From: an uncultured Carboxylicivirga sp. | GTDB taxonomy: Bacteria > Bacteroidota > Bacteroidia > Bacteroidales > Marinilabiliaceae | Direction of reading: 5' to 3' | Length of the DNA stretch: 64,000 bases | NCBI GenBank assembly: GCA_947503525.1 | Contig: CANNEA010000003.1 | Span: 806,001 to 870,000 of the forward strand | Shown: piece after piece, positions 34,997-45,204 of the stretch | Layout: each line of letters opens with the position of its first letter | Numbering within the stretch: the stretch's first letter is position 1 | Notes under the pieces: model-generated | What the model saw: only the letters and a program-made list of their open reading frames with translations | The model's database searches: none | Told to the model about the DNA's origin: nothing | Made by a program: the position numbers and the translations under genes

Positions 34997-35085
34997 TACA
35001 AAAGTAAACTACAAATGTAATTTAATTATTTAGTTTATGCAATTTTTCATCAATGCACATTTGTAGTATGTGGGTTACTTTTGTA
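34997..35085. promoter_or_regulatory. Composite inverted repeat upstream of the XRE gene
   Basis: Two half-sites face each other. TACAAAAGTAA (34997-35007) joined to ACTACAAATGT (35008-35018) on the left is matched in inverted order by ACATTTGTAGT (35057-35067) and TTACTTTTGTA (35075-35085) on the right. Both 11-mers are perfect inverted pairs. TACTTTTG, matching the TAnnTTTG promoter box, occurs on each strand. This looks like an autoregulatory operator for the XRE protein or a bidirectional promoter. Confidence 0.6.
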
Positions 35086-35933
35086 TATTATGCTTGGTTG
35101 AATTAACCATCTATTTACCACACCATCTTATACGCCTAAGGCCGTACTTTCGTTAATACTTATTAACACTTTGTATTAATGTATTTTAACAATACCAAAA
35201 CTCCTTATGCTTATCATTAAGTACAGAGCTTTAATAAGATGATGTTTATCACCAAACAGCTTGAAAACCAAGGCTGTGATTATAGACTGTGATTTATACT
35301 TTAAGTAATTCGTATATGTGGCTGGTATACAGCACTAAGAGTTTATTAAAAACGAGTCTTCTCTATGAATAGAGGCAATGAATTACAGATGTGTTAATAA
35401 ATTTTAACTTATCAATACAAGTAAAGGCTGTATAGTACTGGTTTTATGGATAATATGCAATACTTTTTAACACTTAACTAATGGTGGGGTTGATAGTTGG
35501 GGTGCTTACATATATAATTTACATTTGTATTGTCTATTCAATGCATTTACCTATTTTATTGGGAAGCTTAGTGTAATAAATGATTACTTATGTAACTTAT
35601 CCCCTATCCTACTACTTATTTTTGTAAATGCATCTTCATCTGAATAAGAGATGATTCATCAATGTGCTTTTACATTTTATCGTGTAGCCTACTCATTTTT
35701 GCTTTTTCGATAATCACGATCATAACTCCAGGATCTAAAAAATATCCCCAAATAATCGAGTTAATTATTGTTAAGCAATATAGCAAGTGCTGTGCCACGA
35801 AATGCTAATTATTCTTAAAGGCGGTTATTTACTAATAATCAGGTGCATTCGCTTTTTATTATTCCTACTTAATCAATAAATGATTTAATAGTTTAATTTG
35901 AGAGCCTAAGTGGGATAATTCTATTAACAACAA
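35086..35933. other. Long gene-free spacer
   Basis: About 850 bases without a credible frame, tRNA or repeat array. The inverted repeat at its left edge could drive rightward transcription into it, so a non-coding RNA cannot be excluded, but no RNA family is recognised. Confidence 0.35.
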
Positions 35934-35960
35934 AAAGGGGTACCAATATGGTACCCCTTT
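35934..35960 (-). terminator. Terminator of the E2-E1-flavodoxin operon
   Basis: A perfect 12-bp stem, AAAGGGGTACCA (35934-35945) with TGGTACCCCTTT (35949-35960), has a 3-base loop. It lies 26 bases beyond the flavodoxin stop and is symmetrical enough to work in both directions. Confidence 0.9.
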
Positions 35961-35986
35961 AATTCAAGTGCTTATGTTAGTTGTTT

Positions 35987-36493
35987 TTACTTAAACTCCT
36001 TTTTCAACTGTGCAATCCAATTTTCAATTCGCTCGTTGCTTAAAGCAGCCTGGTTTTCAATATCAAGTGCTAAACCAACAAATTGATCACCACGTTGAGC
36101 ACGACTACCTTCAAAAGAATATCCTTCCGTAGAAGTAAATCCAACAATCGTTCCTCCTCGTTCTTCAATGAACTCAGCCATCAAACCAATACCATCAACA
36201 AAATTCTCAGCGTATCCTTTTTGATCACCACCACCAAAAATAGCAAATTGTTTACCTTTTAAATCCTCGTCTTCGATAGAAGGTAAAAATTCATCCCAGT
36301 AATTGGGTAGTTCTCCATCAAACCATGTTGGTACAGCTAAGATGTAATTGCTGTATTTCATAAAATCATCACCGGTGGCAATATCTACATCTACAGTATA
36401 AATATTATCATCACCCAGCAACTTGATCATCTTCTTTATCTGTTGTCCGGTTTTAACCGAACGATAACTATAAAATATACCTGTATCTTTCAT
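35987..36493 (-). CDS. fldA: Flavodoxin
   Basis: 168 aa, long-chain flavodoxin size. The FMN phosphate loop is FYSYRSVKTGQQIKKM, a variant of the usual (S/T)xTGxT loop. AVPTWFDGELPNYWDEFLP (with the FMN-stacking Trp) and FAIFGGGDQKGYAENFVDGIG are strongly flavodoxin-like, as is FVGLALDIENQAALSNERIENW. It is a small one- or two-electron carrier of the cytoplasm, replacing ferredoxin. It follows the fused E1 gene by 18 bases, which is an unusual operon partner and hints at electron transfer linked to the 2-oxoacid dehydrogenase. Confidence 0.9.
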   Translation of the reverse strand: MKDTGIFYSYRSVKTGQQIKKMIKLLGDDNIYTVDVDIATGDDFMKYSNYILAVPTWFDGELPNYWDEFLPSIEDEDLKGKQFAIFGGGDQKGYAENFVDGIGLMAEFIEERGGTIVGFTSTEGYSFEGSRAQRGDQFVGLALDIENQAALSNERIENWIAQLKKEFK

Positions 36494-36511
36494 AATTAAG
36501 TGGCTAAGCTT

Positions 36512-38578
36512 TTAATACGATAATAATTCTTTAACAGCATCCATAATCTTCTCTGAATTTGGCAGTACAGCCGCTTCCAATGTACGGTTAAAACCTACAG
36601 GCGTGAAGGTTGAGCCGATTCTTTTGACTGGTGCATCCAGAAATTCAAATGCATCCGAATTGATTAAAGCCGCAACTTCACCACCAAAACCAGCAAATAC
36701 TTTGTCCTCATGCACAATTAATGCCCTTGACGTTTTTTTAACCGAATTAACAATGGATTCATTATCCAAAGGTGAAAGTGAACGTAAGTCAACCACTTCA
36801 ATATTGGCCAATCCGTCTTTAGCTAATTGCTCTGCCACCTCAACACACATATGAGTCGTGTTACCATAAGTAAATATACTCAAGTCTGTTCCTTCACGAC
36901 GAACACGTGCCTTACCAAAAGGCACTTCAAAATCATCAGGAATTGGAGCAGCCGCTTTAGGCGCATTATATAGAGCTTTTGGCTCCATAAATACAGTCAT
37001 ACCCTCTGAACGCATACATGTACGCAACAAACCAGCCGCATCATCAGCATACGAAGGATAAACAACGCGTACACCTGGGAAAGTTGTTAAAGCCCCTTCA
37101 ATATTTTGTGAGTGGTATAAGCCTCCGCCGATATAACCACCTGAAGCCAGACGTACTGTTATATTAGGTGAAAACTGTCCTTTTGTTCTCCAATATTCGT
37201 GGGTTGTTTCAACAAATTGTTCCATTGCCGGCCAGAAATAATCGGCAAATTCAGCACCTTCAACCACAACACGGATATTTTTATTGAAACGCACCATTCC
37301 ATTGGCTGTTCCCATAATAAAGTCTTCGGCAATTGGTGCATTAAACACGCGTTTTTTACCAAATTCCTGTTGCATGCCTTTCGACACATTGAATATCCCG
37401 CCTTTATCTTTATTGGCGATATCTTGTCCCCAGATGTAGGTATCCGGGTTATTTCTAAACTCGGCCTTCAAGGTTTCATTTAAACCTTGAATTAATTTTT
37501 GAGGCTCGCCATCAAAATTATGCAAGCCTTCAGGGTATTTACCTGAATTATAAGGCTCAGGAATAACAAAATCATGAATAGATTCCGGTGCTGGATGCGG
37601 AGCTGCCATTCCTTTACGGTGGGCAACCTTCACTTCTGCTTTCACATCATCCTCAATAGCCACCAACTCCTCTTCTGTAGCTCTGTTATAACGGATTAAT
37701 AAACGACGGTATTTTGCCAATGGATCGTATTCCTTTACATATCCCAACTCATTATCATCACGATACAAATCATGACGATCAGAATTACTATGCGAATGAA
37801 TACGTACACAGTTGGCCTGTACGATCACTGGCTTCTGGTTTTCTTCAGCCCATTTCGAAGCTTCTATCATCGTATTTAAAGAATCAAATACATCTTTACC
37901 ATTACAATGAAGAATTCGTAAATGCTTAAATCCCTTAAAATTTTCAGCAACCTTACGGTTAGCGGTCTGGTCTTTTTTAGGTACCGAGATACCATAGCCA
38001 TTGTCCTGAAAGACAAATACTACAGGTAACTGCTCATTAGACGCCCCATTAATGGCCTCATATACATAACCTTCCGAAACCGACGATTCGCCTTGCGAAC
38101 TAAAGGCCACACCCTTAGCTTCATAAGTTTTGATAGCACGTGCCACACCAACCGCATGCAAGGTATGATTACCTGTACAAGAGGATACATTATGGATGTT
38201 CCATTCTGGTTTTGCAAAGTGATTGGACATATGACGCCCACCACCGGCAACATCAGCATCTTTTGAGATACCATTATAAATAATTTCCTCAGCCGTTAAT
38301 CCAGCCGATAAATTGGTAACCAAATCGCGATAATATGGAAATAAATGATCTTTGCTACGATCAAAAACCTGACCAATAGCTAATTGAATCCCATCATGAC
38401 CAGCAGCCGGTGCATGGTACGACCAACCTATGGCTTGCTTCAGATAATTAGGTGCCTTTTCGTCAAGTGTACGTCCTAAAAACAATAGGCGGTACCACTT
38501 CATTAAAGTCTCCTTATCTGTTTTTTTGATGGAATGTATTTTTGGAATATCACTCATCTTCAACTCTTTATTATTCAA
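36512..38578 (-). CDS. 2-oxoacid dehydrogenase E1, fused alpha and beta subunits
   Basis: 688 aa. The N-terminal half is E1 alpha with the thiamine diphosphate region GRHMSNHFAKPEWNIHNVSSCTGNHTLHAVGVARA and ASNEQLPVVFVFQDNGYGISVPK. The C-terminal half is E1 beta (WGQDIANKDKGGIFNVSKGMQQEFGKKRVFNAPIAEDFIMG, ASGGYIGGGLYHSQNIEGALTTFPGVRVVYPS). It decarboxylates a 2-oxoacid (branched-chain 2-oxoacids or pyruvate) and passes the acyl group to E2's lipoyl arm. The next gene upstream is E2, 5 bases away. MSDIPKIHSIKK, six codons downstream, is an alternative start. No E3 gene is in the window. Confidence 0.92.
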   Translation of the reverse strand: MNNKELKMSDIPKIHSIKKTDKETLMKWYRLLFLGRTLDEKAPNYLKQAIGWSYHAPAAGHDGIQLAIGQVFDRSKDHLFPYYRDLVTNLSAGLTAEEIIYNGISKDADVAGGGRHMSNHFAKPEWNIHNVSSCTGNHTLHAVGVARAIKTYEAKGVAFSSQGESSVSEGYVYEAINGASNEQLPVVFVFQDNGYGISVPKKDQTANRKVAENFKGFKHLRILHCNGKDVFDSLNTMIEASKWAEENQKPVIVQANCVRIHSHSNSDRHDLYRDDNELGYVKEYDPLAKYRRLLIRYNRATEEELVAIEDDVKAEVKVAHRKGMAAPHPAPESIHDFVIPEPYNSGKYPEGLHNFDGEPQKLIQGLNETLKAEFRNNPDTYIWGQDIANKDKGGIFNVSKGMQQEFGKKRVFNAPIAEDFIMGTANGMVRFNKNIRVVVEGAEFADYFWPAMEQFVETTHEYWRTKGQFSPNITVRLASGGYIGGGLYHSQNIEGALTTFPGVRVVYPSYADDAAGLLRTCMRSEGMTVFMEPKALYNAPKAAAPIPDDFEVPFGKARVRREGTDLSIFTYGNTTHMCVEVAEQLAKDGLANIEVVDLRSLSPLDNESIVNSVKKTSRALIVHEDKVFAGFGGEVAALINSDAFEFLDAPVKRIGSTFTPVGFNRTLEAAVLPNSEKIMDAVKELLSY

Positions 38579-38583
38579 TAATA

Positions 38584-39888
38584 TTATATTTCTGTATTTA
38601 AATCAAAAGCTTCAAGGTAGTCACCTATGCGTCGAAGGAAATTTCCTCCCAAGGCACCGTCTACAATTCGATGATCGTATGACAAGGACAGGAACATCTT
38701 CTGACGAATACCAATTACATCTCCTGTTGGAGTTTCAATAACCGCTGGTTTCTTTTCAATAGAACCAATGGCTAAAATGGCCACCTGTGGTTGATTGATA
38801 ATTGGTGTTCCAATGATATTTCGGAAAGAACCAAAATTGGAAATGGTAAATGTACCTCCTTGAATATCATCAGGTGACAATTTATTTTCGCGTGCTGAAT
38901 TAGCCAAACGATTAATGTCTCCGGTGAGTCCAACCAAGTTCTTTTGGTCAGCTTGTTTAACTACTGGTACAATAAGGTTTCCACTCGGCAATGAAACTGC
39001 CATTCCGATATTTACATTTTTTCTGTAAATAATCTTATCGCCGTCAACCGATGCATTTACACCTGGAAAATCTCTTAATGCACGTGCCACTGCTTCAGTG
39101 AAAATCGGCATATAAGTAATTTTCTCGCCATACTTCTTTTGGAACTCATCTTTGACTCTGGTGCGCCACAAAACAATATTGGTCACGTCCACTTCAACAA
39201 CACTGGTCACGTGTGGTGAAACTTGCTTCGACATGACCATATGCTCGGCAATTAATTTGCGCATACGATCCATTTCTACAATTTCATCGTTGGCTGATAC
39301 AGATACCGGAGCCGGCGTGTGCTCCTTTCTGGCAGGTGCACTGGCAGCGGGTTTAGCTACTGGTTCTGCAGTTTTCACTGGAGCAGCACCTCTGTTAGCC
39401 AGGTATTTCTGCATGTCAGCTTTGGTGACACGACCTTCTTTACCTGTTCCCTGAATAGCTTCCAGTTCATCAAAGCCAATCCCTTCGGCACTCGCCATAC
39501 TGCGAACCAAAGGTGAATAGAAACGACTAGATTCTTTATTCACATCTGCAGCTACTACAGTTGGGACCTCCGCACTACTTGCAGAAGCTTCTAATTCTGC
39601 ATTGGCTTCTTCCACCACAGGCGCATCTTCCGTTGTATCTTCTGCCCCTTCTAGTAAAATAACGGCAACGGGTAATCCTACCGCTACCACATCATCTACT
39701 TGATATTTAATTGATTTAACAGTGCCGGCAACGGGTGATGGAATCTCAGAATCCACTTTATCTGTGGCTATTTCCAAGAGAACGTCATCCTCGTCCACAG
39801 TATCTCCTTCCGAAACAAACCATTTTGTAATGGTTGCCTCTTCAACACTTTCGCCCATTTTAGGCATTAAGATTTCAAATGTTGACAT
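38584..39888 (-). CDS. 2-oxoacid dehydrogenase E2, dihydrolipoamide acyltransferase
   Basis: 434 aa in the standard order: lipoyl domain (1-78) with lipoylated K44 in EIATDKVDSEIP; acidic linker; peripheral-subunit-binding domain near 122-162 (FYSPLVRSMASAEGIGFDELEAIQGTGKEGRVTKADMQKYL); Ala/Pro linker; and catalytic domain with H406 and D410 in SYDHRIVDGALGG. It forms the core of the complex, moving acyl groups to CoA. First gene of the operon with E1 and flavodoxin. Confidence 0.95.
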   Translation of the reverse strand: MSTFEILMPKMGESVEEATITKWFVSEGDTVDEDDVLLEIATDKVDSEIPSPVAGTVKSIKYQVDDVVAVGLPVAVILLEGAEDTTEDAPVVEEANAELEASASSAEVPTVVAADVNKESSRFYSPLVRSMASAEGIGFDELEAIQGTGKEGRVTKADMQKYLANRGAAPVKTAEPVAKPAASAPARKEHTPAPVSVSANDEIVEMDRMRKLIAEHMVMSKQVSPHVTSVVEVDVTNIVLWRTRVKDEFQKKYGEKITYMPIFTEAVARALRDFPGVNASVDGDKIIYRKNVNIGMAVSLPSGNLIVPVVKQADQKNLVGLTGDINRLANSARENKLSPDDIQGGTFTISNFGSFRNIIGTPIINQPQVAILAIGSIEKKPAVIETPTGDVIGIRQKMFLSLSYDHRIVDGALGGNFLRRIGDYLEAFDLNTEI

Positions 39889-40359
39889 ATTATTAAGTTT
39901 ATTTTTATTTATTCTAAATAAAAGCAGCGCAAATATACCTACTGGCTTTATTTATACCAAATCTAAATAGTCGTGATAATTCAAGGTACTACACTGCTAA
40001 TAATTAATCATTGCAATTTTTAAACAATCATTTTCTTTAAAGGTTTTGAAGCTCTTGTATGATTTTGTAAAAAAAGAGGTGAAACTCTGTTTAAACCTAT
40101 CCAAAAGCCTTTAAACATAAGGAATAAAGAAGTTTGCACAAGACATTTTCGAAATGGTTAAAAATTGTTTCCATCAACAACAAACTGATAGTAAATCCAT
40201 TTAATTACTTCGAATTTTGGCTCACAGCTCCACTTTTTGGGGGTTTGTTTCCTTTTATCTTTATTTGATGAAAAATATGATCTATCACTTTAAACAATCA
40301 GCTTAGCCTAATTAAACCTGTAATTTTTAATGCAGCATAAGCTGTTAAAATGAATAAGA
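39889..40359. other. Divergent spacer between the E2 operon and the M13 peptidase
   Basis: About 470 AT-rich bases that must hold both promoters. I find no gene, RNA or strong palindrome in it. Confidence 0.4.
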
Positions 40360-42408
40360 ATGAATTTAAAGCAATTAATGTCATCGCTTATGGTAGTTAC
40401 AATTGGACTCAGCTCGTGTCAAGTTTCTACTAAGGAAGAAAAGATAGAAATTAAGCCTGTTTTTTCACAAGCCGATATGGATTTTAATGTTGATCCAGGA
40501 AGCAATTTCTACGAATACGCCAATGGAGGCTGGCGCAAACAGCATCCGCTACCAGATGACAAAAGTAGATTTGGAAGTTTTGATTTATTATCAGAGGATA
40601 ATAAGGAAAAGGTTAAAAGCATAATTGAAAGTGCCGCTGCTGAAAAGGCTGAAAAAGGGACAGTAAGTCAGAAGATTGGTGACTTTTATGCATCAGGAAT
40701 GGATGTGGAAAGCATCAATAAAAACGGACACGCTCCCATCAAACCGTTCTTAAACAAGATCAATGCCATTGAACAGCAAAGCCAATTAGTTGATGTAATC
40801 GCATATTTGCAAAGGCATCAAATGAATCCTTTGTTCCATTTTTACTCAACGCCTGATCAAAAGAATAGTACACATACCATTGCCGGCATTTACCAATCAG
40901 GTTTAGGAATGCCTGATAGAGACTATTATCTGGAGAATAATGAAGACTCAAAGAAATTGCGCAAGGCCTATATGACATACCTTACCACATTATTTACCTT
41001 AATTGGAAATAATGAAGATGATGCTACAAAACTGGCTGATGTATGTATGTCCTTTGAAACACGGTTTGCAAAAGCATCTAACAGTCGACTAGAAAACCGT
41101 GATCCGCATAAAACATACAATAAGGTAGATTTAGACGGATTAAATGAAATGACTAAAGATTTCCCATGGGCGCAGTTTATTAAAGAAATGGGTATTGAAG
41201 TACCAGCTGAAATAAATGTAAGCCAACCGGCATTTATAGCTGAGATTGGCAAAATGTACAAAAAAGAAGATCTGAAATCCTGGAAAACCTATTTGAACTC
41301 TGTTGTTTTACGTAAAACGGCTGCTGCTTTAAGTGAAGATTTTGTGAATGCCAGCTTTGCCTTTTATGGTCAGGCCTTATCAGGTAAAAAAGTACAAGAG
41401 CCACGTTGGAAAACCGTATTGGATAAAACCAATGGTGCACTGGGCGAAGCTGTGGGGCAGCTTTTTGTAGCGGAGTACTTTCCTCCTGCGGCTAAAAGCA
41501 GAATGGACAAATTGGTTGAAAATCTAAGAATAGGATTTGGTCAACGCATTGATCAATTGGATTGGATGAGTGACGGTACAAAACAATCAGCTCATGAAAA
41601 ATTAGATGCCATTCGTGTTAAAATTGGCTACCCAAGTAAATGGCGCGATTATTCTGATTTAAGTATTAATAAGGATTCATACCTTGAAAATATAATGAAG
41701 AGCAATCAATTCGATTTTGAATTTGATATGGCTAAAATCGGTAAACCTGTTGACCAGGAAGAATGGTTTATGACTCCTCAAACGGTTAATGCCTATTACA
41801 ACCCGGTAGCTAACGAAATCGTATTTCCAGCAGCCATACTTCAGCCTCCTTTCTTTTATTTGGATGGTGATGATGCCGTAAACTATGGTGCTATTGGCGT
41901 GGTTATCGGACACGAAATGACACATGGTTTTGATGATCAAGGCCGTCAGTATGCTAAGGATGGGAACCTTAAAGATTGGTGGACTGCCGAAGATGCGGAA
42001 TTATTCAATGCCAAAACCCAAATATTGGTTGATCAGTTTAATGCCTTTGAAGTTTTACCAGGCGTATTTGCGAATGGACAATTGTCATTAGGTGAAAACA
42101 TTGCCGACGTGGGTGGATTAATGATTTCGTATCAAGCTTACCAGAACTCATTGGAAGGTAAAGAGAATACAGAGTTGATTGATGGCTTTTCTGATAAACA
42201 ACGTTTCTTTCTGGCTTATTCAAGAGTATGGGCTCAAAATGTGAGGGACAAAGAAATTGCCCGATTAACTAAAGTTGATGTGCATTCTTTGGGTAACAAC
42301 CGTGTAAATGGGCCACTTCCAAATATTCAAGAATGGTATGATGCTTTTAACTTAAATGAAACTGCTGAACTGTATATAGCTCCTGAGAACAGAGCAAGAA
42401 TTTGGTAA
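40360..42408 (+). CDS. M13-family zinc metallopeptidase lipoprotein
   Basis: 682 aa. A lipoprotein signal (IGLSSCQVS) precedes a neprilysin/PepO-type peptidase: DPGSNFYEYANGGWRKQHPLPDDKSRFGSFD at the N-terminus, the zinc site H518-E519-M-T-H522 in IGHEMTHGFDDQGRQYAKDGN, the third zinc ligand E579 in GENIADVGGL, and the C-terminal NGPLPNIQEWYDAFN stretch. It would cleave small peptides in the periplasm or at the cell surface. Single gene; convergent with the next gene across a shared terminator. Confidence 0.95.
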   Translation: MNLKQLMSSLMVVTIGLSSCQVSTKEEKIEIKPVFSQADMDFNVDPGSNFYEYANGGWRKQHPLPDDKSRFGSFDLLSEDNKEKVKSIIESAAAEKAEKGTVSQKIGDFYASGMDVESINKNGHAPIKPFLNKINAIEQQSQLVDVIAYLQRHQMNPLFHFYSTPDQKNSTHTIAGIYQSGLGMPDRDYYLENNEDSKKLRKAYMTYLTTLFTLIGNNEDDATKLADVCMSFETRFAKASNSRLENRDPHKTYNKVDLDGLNEMTKDFPWAQFIKEMGIEVPAEINVSQPAFIAEIGKMYKKEDLKSWKTYLNSVVLRKTAAALSEDFVNASFAFYGQALSGKKVQEPRWKTVLDKTNGALGEAVGQLFVAEYFPPAAKSRMDKLVENLRIGFGQRIDQLDWMSDGTKQSAHEKLDAIRVKIGYPSKWRDYSDLSINKDSYLENIMKSNQFDFEFDMAKIGKPVDQEEWFMTPQTVNAYYNPVANEIVFPAAILQPPFFYLDGDDAVNYGAIGVVIGHEMTHGFDDQGRQYAKDGNLKDWWTAEDAELFNAKTQILVDQFNAFEVLPGVFANGQLSLGENIADVGGLMISYQAYQNSLEGKENTELIDGFSDKQRFFLAYSRVWAQNVRDKEIARLTKVDVHSLGNNRVNGPLPNIQEWYDAFNLNETAELYIAPENRARIW

Positions 42409-42427
42409 ATAACAATAATATATTGAT

Positions 42428-42457
42428 AATGCCCTGGTACTATGTCACCAGGGCATT
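42428..42457. terminator. Bidirectional terminator between the M13 peptidase and retropepsin-like genes
   Basis: AATGCCCTGGT (42428-42438) and ACCAGGGCATT (42447-42457) form a perfect 11-bp stem with an 8-base loop, midway between convergent stops. Confidence 0.85.
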
Positions 42458-42483
42458 ATTATTTTCCGGAAAGCAAGTTCAGC

Positions 42484-43692
42484 TTATTCAATACGTTTTA
42501 ATTTAAGCCTTAACTCTTTATTAGTATCAGGTTTAAGAAAAACAAACTCCAGTTCATTATACTTCTTAGCTTGTTTTTTAAGTTCAAAAAACATTGTGCA
42601 TAAAGAATTATCTGGGAAATCCAATTCCGTAACATCTATCAAGATATCGCCTTTTTCCAACTCACTACGTTCAGCCTCCGTTCCTGACCAAATTCCATTT
42701 ACTTTTAAAGTATCGTTTATGCTGGCCAAATCAATTCCAAAACCACCTATCGAAAGGCTGTTCTCCTTGTCCTCATACGGAAGGAAAAAGAACCGTTCTT
42801 GAGGATAATCCAAAACAAATTCCCCCTGATCCAGTAAACTCATGCCAATACGTGATGAGGCTTCATCACTTCTTAACAAATTTTTGGTAAAAAAAGTACC
42901 ATTAAGTTCCAGGGCATCTACTTGCCAAATCTTAGTTACTTTTTCCGATCCATCAACGCCCCATGCTCCTTGTGAGTTGGTTCCGGAAGAAGTATATGCC
43001 GGATGATCAAACTTACCTTTTCGTTGCATTTTGGCACTCACCTTATTACTAAAGGCATAAATACCATTACTTCCGGTATCAACCAGGATATGTTTTTGCT
43101 TAACACCATTTAATTTCAAAGCAATATGAGGTGAACTTTGCACTTTATTATTTTTCATTTTAATACCTGTATCACGACTTAATCCAAAATCCTGGTAGGA
43201 ATCAGCCAAAATCACTTCTTGCCTTTGAACATCCACTTTAAACGCTCCAAACCGCAAGAGATTGCTCCCCAATAATCCATCGACTTCAAAACATTTAAGG
43301 GCACCTTCGAACTCATCAATATATAAAGCAGGGATATCAGAATAAACAAGTCCGCCTATTTGAATACTTTCAACTTTAACTACTTCCGCCTTTTTCGATT
43401 TCTTATTGGCATCTTTTAAATTCATGGTCCGAAGTACATCGAAATTCTGCTCTTTTGTGCTGTATTTAAACAAAATACACATGGCTCCGGTATCCAAAAT
43501 AAAACGGCCCTTCTTCCCTTCAATTTTAGCCTCAACCACAATTTTACCTAATACAAATTCAAAGGGGATTGTTTCAAAATAATCACTTTGATTAATCTCA
43601 CCTTGACAAAAGGTAAATGATTTTTGTGCTTCCACCACCTCCACAAGGAAACTAAGTAATAGAACGCAGATTATTTGGATTCTCAACTTCAT
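42484..43692 (-). CDS. Secreted retropepsin-like aspartyl protease with C-terminal PDZ-like domain
   Basis: 402 aa with a signal peptide (IICVLLLSFLVEVVEAQ). Two aspartyl-protease-like lobes are visible: FILDTGAMCILF (D67-T-G) with GLLGSNLLRF, and ILVDTGSNGIYAFS (second DTG near residue 205) with RIGMSLLDQGEFVLDY. The C-terminal 80 residues (IDLASINDTLKVNGIWSGTEAERSELEKGDILIDV) resemble a PDZ domain. Two DTG motifs in one chain give a possible pseudo-symmetric active site. The natural substrates of such Bacteroidota proteins are largely unknown. Confidence 0.8.
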   Translation of the reverse strand: MKLRIQIICVLLLSFLVEVVEAQKSFTFCQGEINQSDYFETIPFEFVLGKIVVEAKIEGKKGRFILDTGAMCILFKYSTKEQNFDVLRTMNLKDANKKSKKAEVVKVESIQIGGLVYSDIPALYIDEFEGALKCFEVDGLLGSNLLRFGAFKVDVQRQEVILADSYQDFGLSRDTGIKMKNNKVQSSPHIALKLNGVKQKHILVDTGSNGIYAFSNKVSAKMQRKGKFDHPAYTSSGTNSQGAWGVDGSEKVTKIWQVDALELNGTFFTKNLLRSDEASSRIGMSLLDQGEFVLDYPQERFFFLPYEDKENSLSIGGFGIDLASINDTLKVNGIWSGTEAERSELEKGDILIDVTELDFPDNSLCTMFFELKKQAKKYNELEFVFLKPDTNKELRLKLKRIE

Positions 43693-43825
43693 AAAATAAA
43701 TCTATTTGGGTAATCAAATATAAAAGTATCATTATACATTGAAAAGGGATATTATAAATTAAGCTGACAGATGTATGCTTTCATCCACAGTAATTTGTAT
43801 AAATTAGTGGCATAAATACTTTCAA

Positions 43826-45187
43826 ATGGAACAATTTAAAAAAGCCATGAACGAAAGCGCAGCAATGCGTTGGGGCGTTCTTATACTCGTAGGATTTGTA
43901 CTATCCGTCAACTATTATTTCTATGATGCGTTTTCAACTTTAAAAGACGATCTAAGAACGGCCTTTGACTTCACGAATAGTGACTATGGTCTATTCATAT
44001 CTTTTTACTCTGTGCCTAATACTTTTTTGGCAATGGCAGTAATCGGCGGAATGATTTTAGATCGTCTTGGTATCCGAAGAACGGGTTTTATGTTTGTCTT
44101 TTTCATGGCCTTTGGAGCTGTGTTAACAGCTTATGGTGCATCCGATTATTATAGTCAAGGAGGTCTTGGTTATGGTTTCTTTTCATCCTTTTTACCAAAT
44201 TACTCACCTGAACTAAAAATGATGCTTGTTGGTCGCTTCTTTTTTGGATTAGGTGCTGAAACCAGTATTGTAGTAGTGAGTAAAATTTTGGTTAAATGGT
44301 TTAAGGGAAAAGACTTAGCTCTGGCTTTTGGATTAAAAGTAGGATTTGGCCGACTGGGAACATTTGCGGCTTTACGAGTATCGCCATATATTTCCAATGA
44401 AGGAACTAATTTAACTTCAGCCATTTGGTTGGCGGCCATTTTAGTCTGTACCGGCTTATTAGCCTTTATGGTGTATATGCTACTGGATGCTAAACTGGAT
44501 AAGCAGATTCAGCCTAAGAACGACGTGAACGATAAAGCTGATGACTTTTCATTTTCGGACTTGACCGGACTCTTTAGAAACAGACCATATCTATATATCG
44601 CCGCACTTTGTGTGACTTTTTACTCTGCTGTCTTTCCATTTTTAGCTTATGCTCCGGATTTCTTTTCAGACAAGTTTGGCTTAAACTCTGTTGAAAGTGG
44701 AAACCTCACTTCCTTATTGCCATTGGGTACAATGATATTTACCCCACTTTTTGGATGGCTGATTGACCGACATGGTAAAAGTGCAACAGCTATGATATTT
44801 GGTGCTGTCACACTTGTCGTAGTTCACTTGTTATTTGCATTAACTTATACCACACCAGATTTTCTAATCATCTTGTTAGGTGTGGCCTTTTCATTGGTTC
44901 CGGCGGCCATGTGGCCAAGTATGGTAAAATTAGTTGAAGAGCGACAGATTGGAACAGCCTATGGTTTAATGTATTCTATTCAGAACCTTGGCCTTTGGGC
45001 ATTTCCAATATTGGCAGGAATGACCTTGGATTATACCAATCCTGGCAATCCAGAAGTTGCTAATTATACGCCAACCATCTTAATGTTTGCTGGTGTAAGC
45101 TTTATTGCCTTGCTATTCGGTTTATTATTAAAATATGAAGACAAAAAGAAAGGTTTTGGAATAGAACTTCCACTCAACAGGAAATAA
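43826..45187 (+). CDS. Major facilitator superfamily transporter
   Basis: 453 aa with 12 predicted helices. Family features include GGMILDRLGIRRTGFMFVFFMAFGAVLTAYG (the G-x-x-x-D-R-x-G-x-R loop after helix 2), a repeated GWLIDRHGKSATAMIFG loop in the second half, and MWPSMVKLVEERQIGTAYGLMYSIQNLGL late in the chain. The long insertion YSQGGLGYGFFSSFLPNYSPELK between helices 3 and 4 is periplasmic. The substrate is unknown; organic acid or nucleoside-like solutes are possible. Confidence 0.85.
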   Translation: MEQFKKAMNESAAMRWGVLILVGFVLSVNYYFYDAFSTLKDDLRTAFDFTNSDYGLFISFYSVPNTFLAMAVIGGMILDRLGIRRTGFMFVFFMAFGAVLTAYGASDYYSQGGLGYGFFSSFLPNYSPELKMMLVGRFFFGLGAETSIVVVSKILVKWFKGKDLALAFGLKVGFGRLGTFAALRVSPYISNEGTNLTSAIWLAAILVCTGLLAFMVYMLLDAKLDKQIQPKNDVNDKADDFSFSDLTGLFRNRPYLYIAALCVTFYSAVFPFLAYAPDFFSDKFGLNSVESGNLTSLLPLGTMIFTPLFGWLIDRHGKSATAMIFGAVTLVVVHLLFALTYTTPDFLIILLGVAFSLVPAAMWPSMVKLVEERQIGTAYGLMYSIQNLGLWAFPILAGMTLDYTNPGNPEVANYTPTILMFAGVSFIALLFGLLLKYEDKKKGFGIELPLNRK

Positions 45188-45204
45188 AACTACGTGATCA
45201 AGCC

